Positions 7,632-7,901 of a stretch of DNA of 7,901 nucleotides are shown piece after piece (the first letter of the stretch is position 1; the number at the start of each line of letters is the position of its first letter). The stretch lies in contig DHWW01000294.1 of NCBI GenBank assembly GCA_002413385.1, positions 152-8,052 of the forward strand, read 5' to 3'. The translations under genes and the position numbers were made by a program. The notes beneath the pieces were generated by a model that worked only from the letters and a program-made list of their open reading frames with translations, had not been told where the DNA came from and searched no databases. This DNA comes from Granulicella sp. UBA5172. Lineage in GTDB: Bacteria > Acidobacteriota > Terriglobia > Terriglobales > Acidobacteriaceae.

Positions 7632-7901
7632 GGTGTGGTAACAGTGGAGTCTGCTTCGCGAACGCTCGAAGATGCTTATGACGATTGATGCGCGGTGCAG
7701 ATAGCCAGGAAGCTTGGCAAGATGGATGACTACAAGTTCTTTATGAAGCGTCGCTGAATTATGAGCATGTATTTAATCCTGCGACTGGATTTATGCAGGC
7801 TAGGAATTCGGATGGATCATGGGCGGGGATCGATGAGGAGTGGGCGGCAGAGTGGACCCCACCTACCTTGAGGGAAGAGATGGGTCACTCCGTGCAGTAA
7901 A
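7632..7901 (+). pseudogene. GH92 alpha-mannosidase gene relic (internal fragment)
   Basis: Frame 7632-7688 reads GVVTVESASRTLEDAYDD and then a TGA at 7686-7688. The same frame resumes as CAVQIARKLGKMDDYKFFMK up to about 7751. A shift near 7751-7754 is then needed to continue as LNYEHVFNPATGFMQARNSD and GSW up to about 7843. Family knowledge: GH92 alpha-mannosidases carry a conserved block SxTLEYAYDDWxIAQxAxxLGK, followed by KRSxNYxNLFDPxTGFMxxRxxDGxW, so the match is specific and colinear. The TGA stands where the conserved Trp (TGG) of DDW belongs, and one base is missing from the Ser codon of KRS. After 7843 the match fades. The frame ends at TAA 7898-7900, while another frame stays open to the edge. 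The large upstream part of the enzyme is absent, because the CRTAC1 stop is only 32 bases away. I judge this a degraded fragment; more of the 3' part may lie beyond the window. Confidence 0.78.

Noticed and set aside
7686..7688. TGA in the GH92 relic as a selenocysteine or recoded Trp codon
   Set aside because: The position is a conserved Trp in GH92, no selenocysteine function is known there, TGA serves as an ordinary stop at 4935-4937, and a frameshift lies only ~65 bases downstream.
1..7901. tRNA, rRNA, CRISPR array, riboswitch or clear rho-independent terminator
   Set aside because: No cloverleaf-like or regularly spaced repeats, and no GC-rich hairpin followed by a T-run, could be found by eye on either strand.

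Overview
The window looks like chromosomal DNA of a Gram-negative, polysaccharide-degrading soil bacterium, most likely an acidobacterium of the Terriglobus/Granulicella/Edaphobacter type. This is inferred from the gene content (a MacB-like permease, a Reg_prop propeller histidine kinase with a NarL-type regulator, a CRTAC1/UnbV protein, and GH92 and CBM6 sequence) and from the GC-rich left part. No rRNA or other taxonomic marker is present.

Layout. Bases 1-1220 (minus strand) hold an almost complete MacB/FtsX-type ABC transporter permease whose last residues run off the left edge. It runs divergently, across a ~200-bp gap, from a plus-strand block. That block is a two-component system followed by a small secreted protein: a propeller sensor kinase (1423-4306), its LuxR/NarL response regulator (4310-4937) and an exported protein of unknown function (4937-5476). 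The kinase and regulator stops are 3 bases before, or overlapping, the next start, so the three are very probably one operon. The expected circuit is periplasmic sensing by the kinase, phosphotransfer to Asp57 of the regulator, then DNA binding by its HTH. The targets are not visible.

From about 5477 the character changes. GC content falls and the content becomes fragmentary: a 5'-truncated CBM6 relic (5499-5729), a CRTAC1-family protein with FG-GAP repeats and an ASPIC/UnbV domain (about 5855-7599), and at the right edge a piece of a GH92 alpha-mannosidase gene with an in-frame TGA and a frameshift (7632-7901).

The most notable point is that the kinase, the regulator and the CRTAC1 gene are all broken by apparent single-base frameshifts: one, one and two, all of the 'one extra base' type. 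Removing one base at each site restores full-length proteins of about 960, 208 and 580 residues with uninterrupted domains. Sequence alone cannot separate assembly error from true gene decay. The GH92 and CBM6 pieces look like real relics. I see no convincing new defence, mobile or RNA system here.
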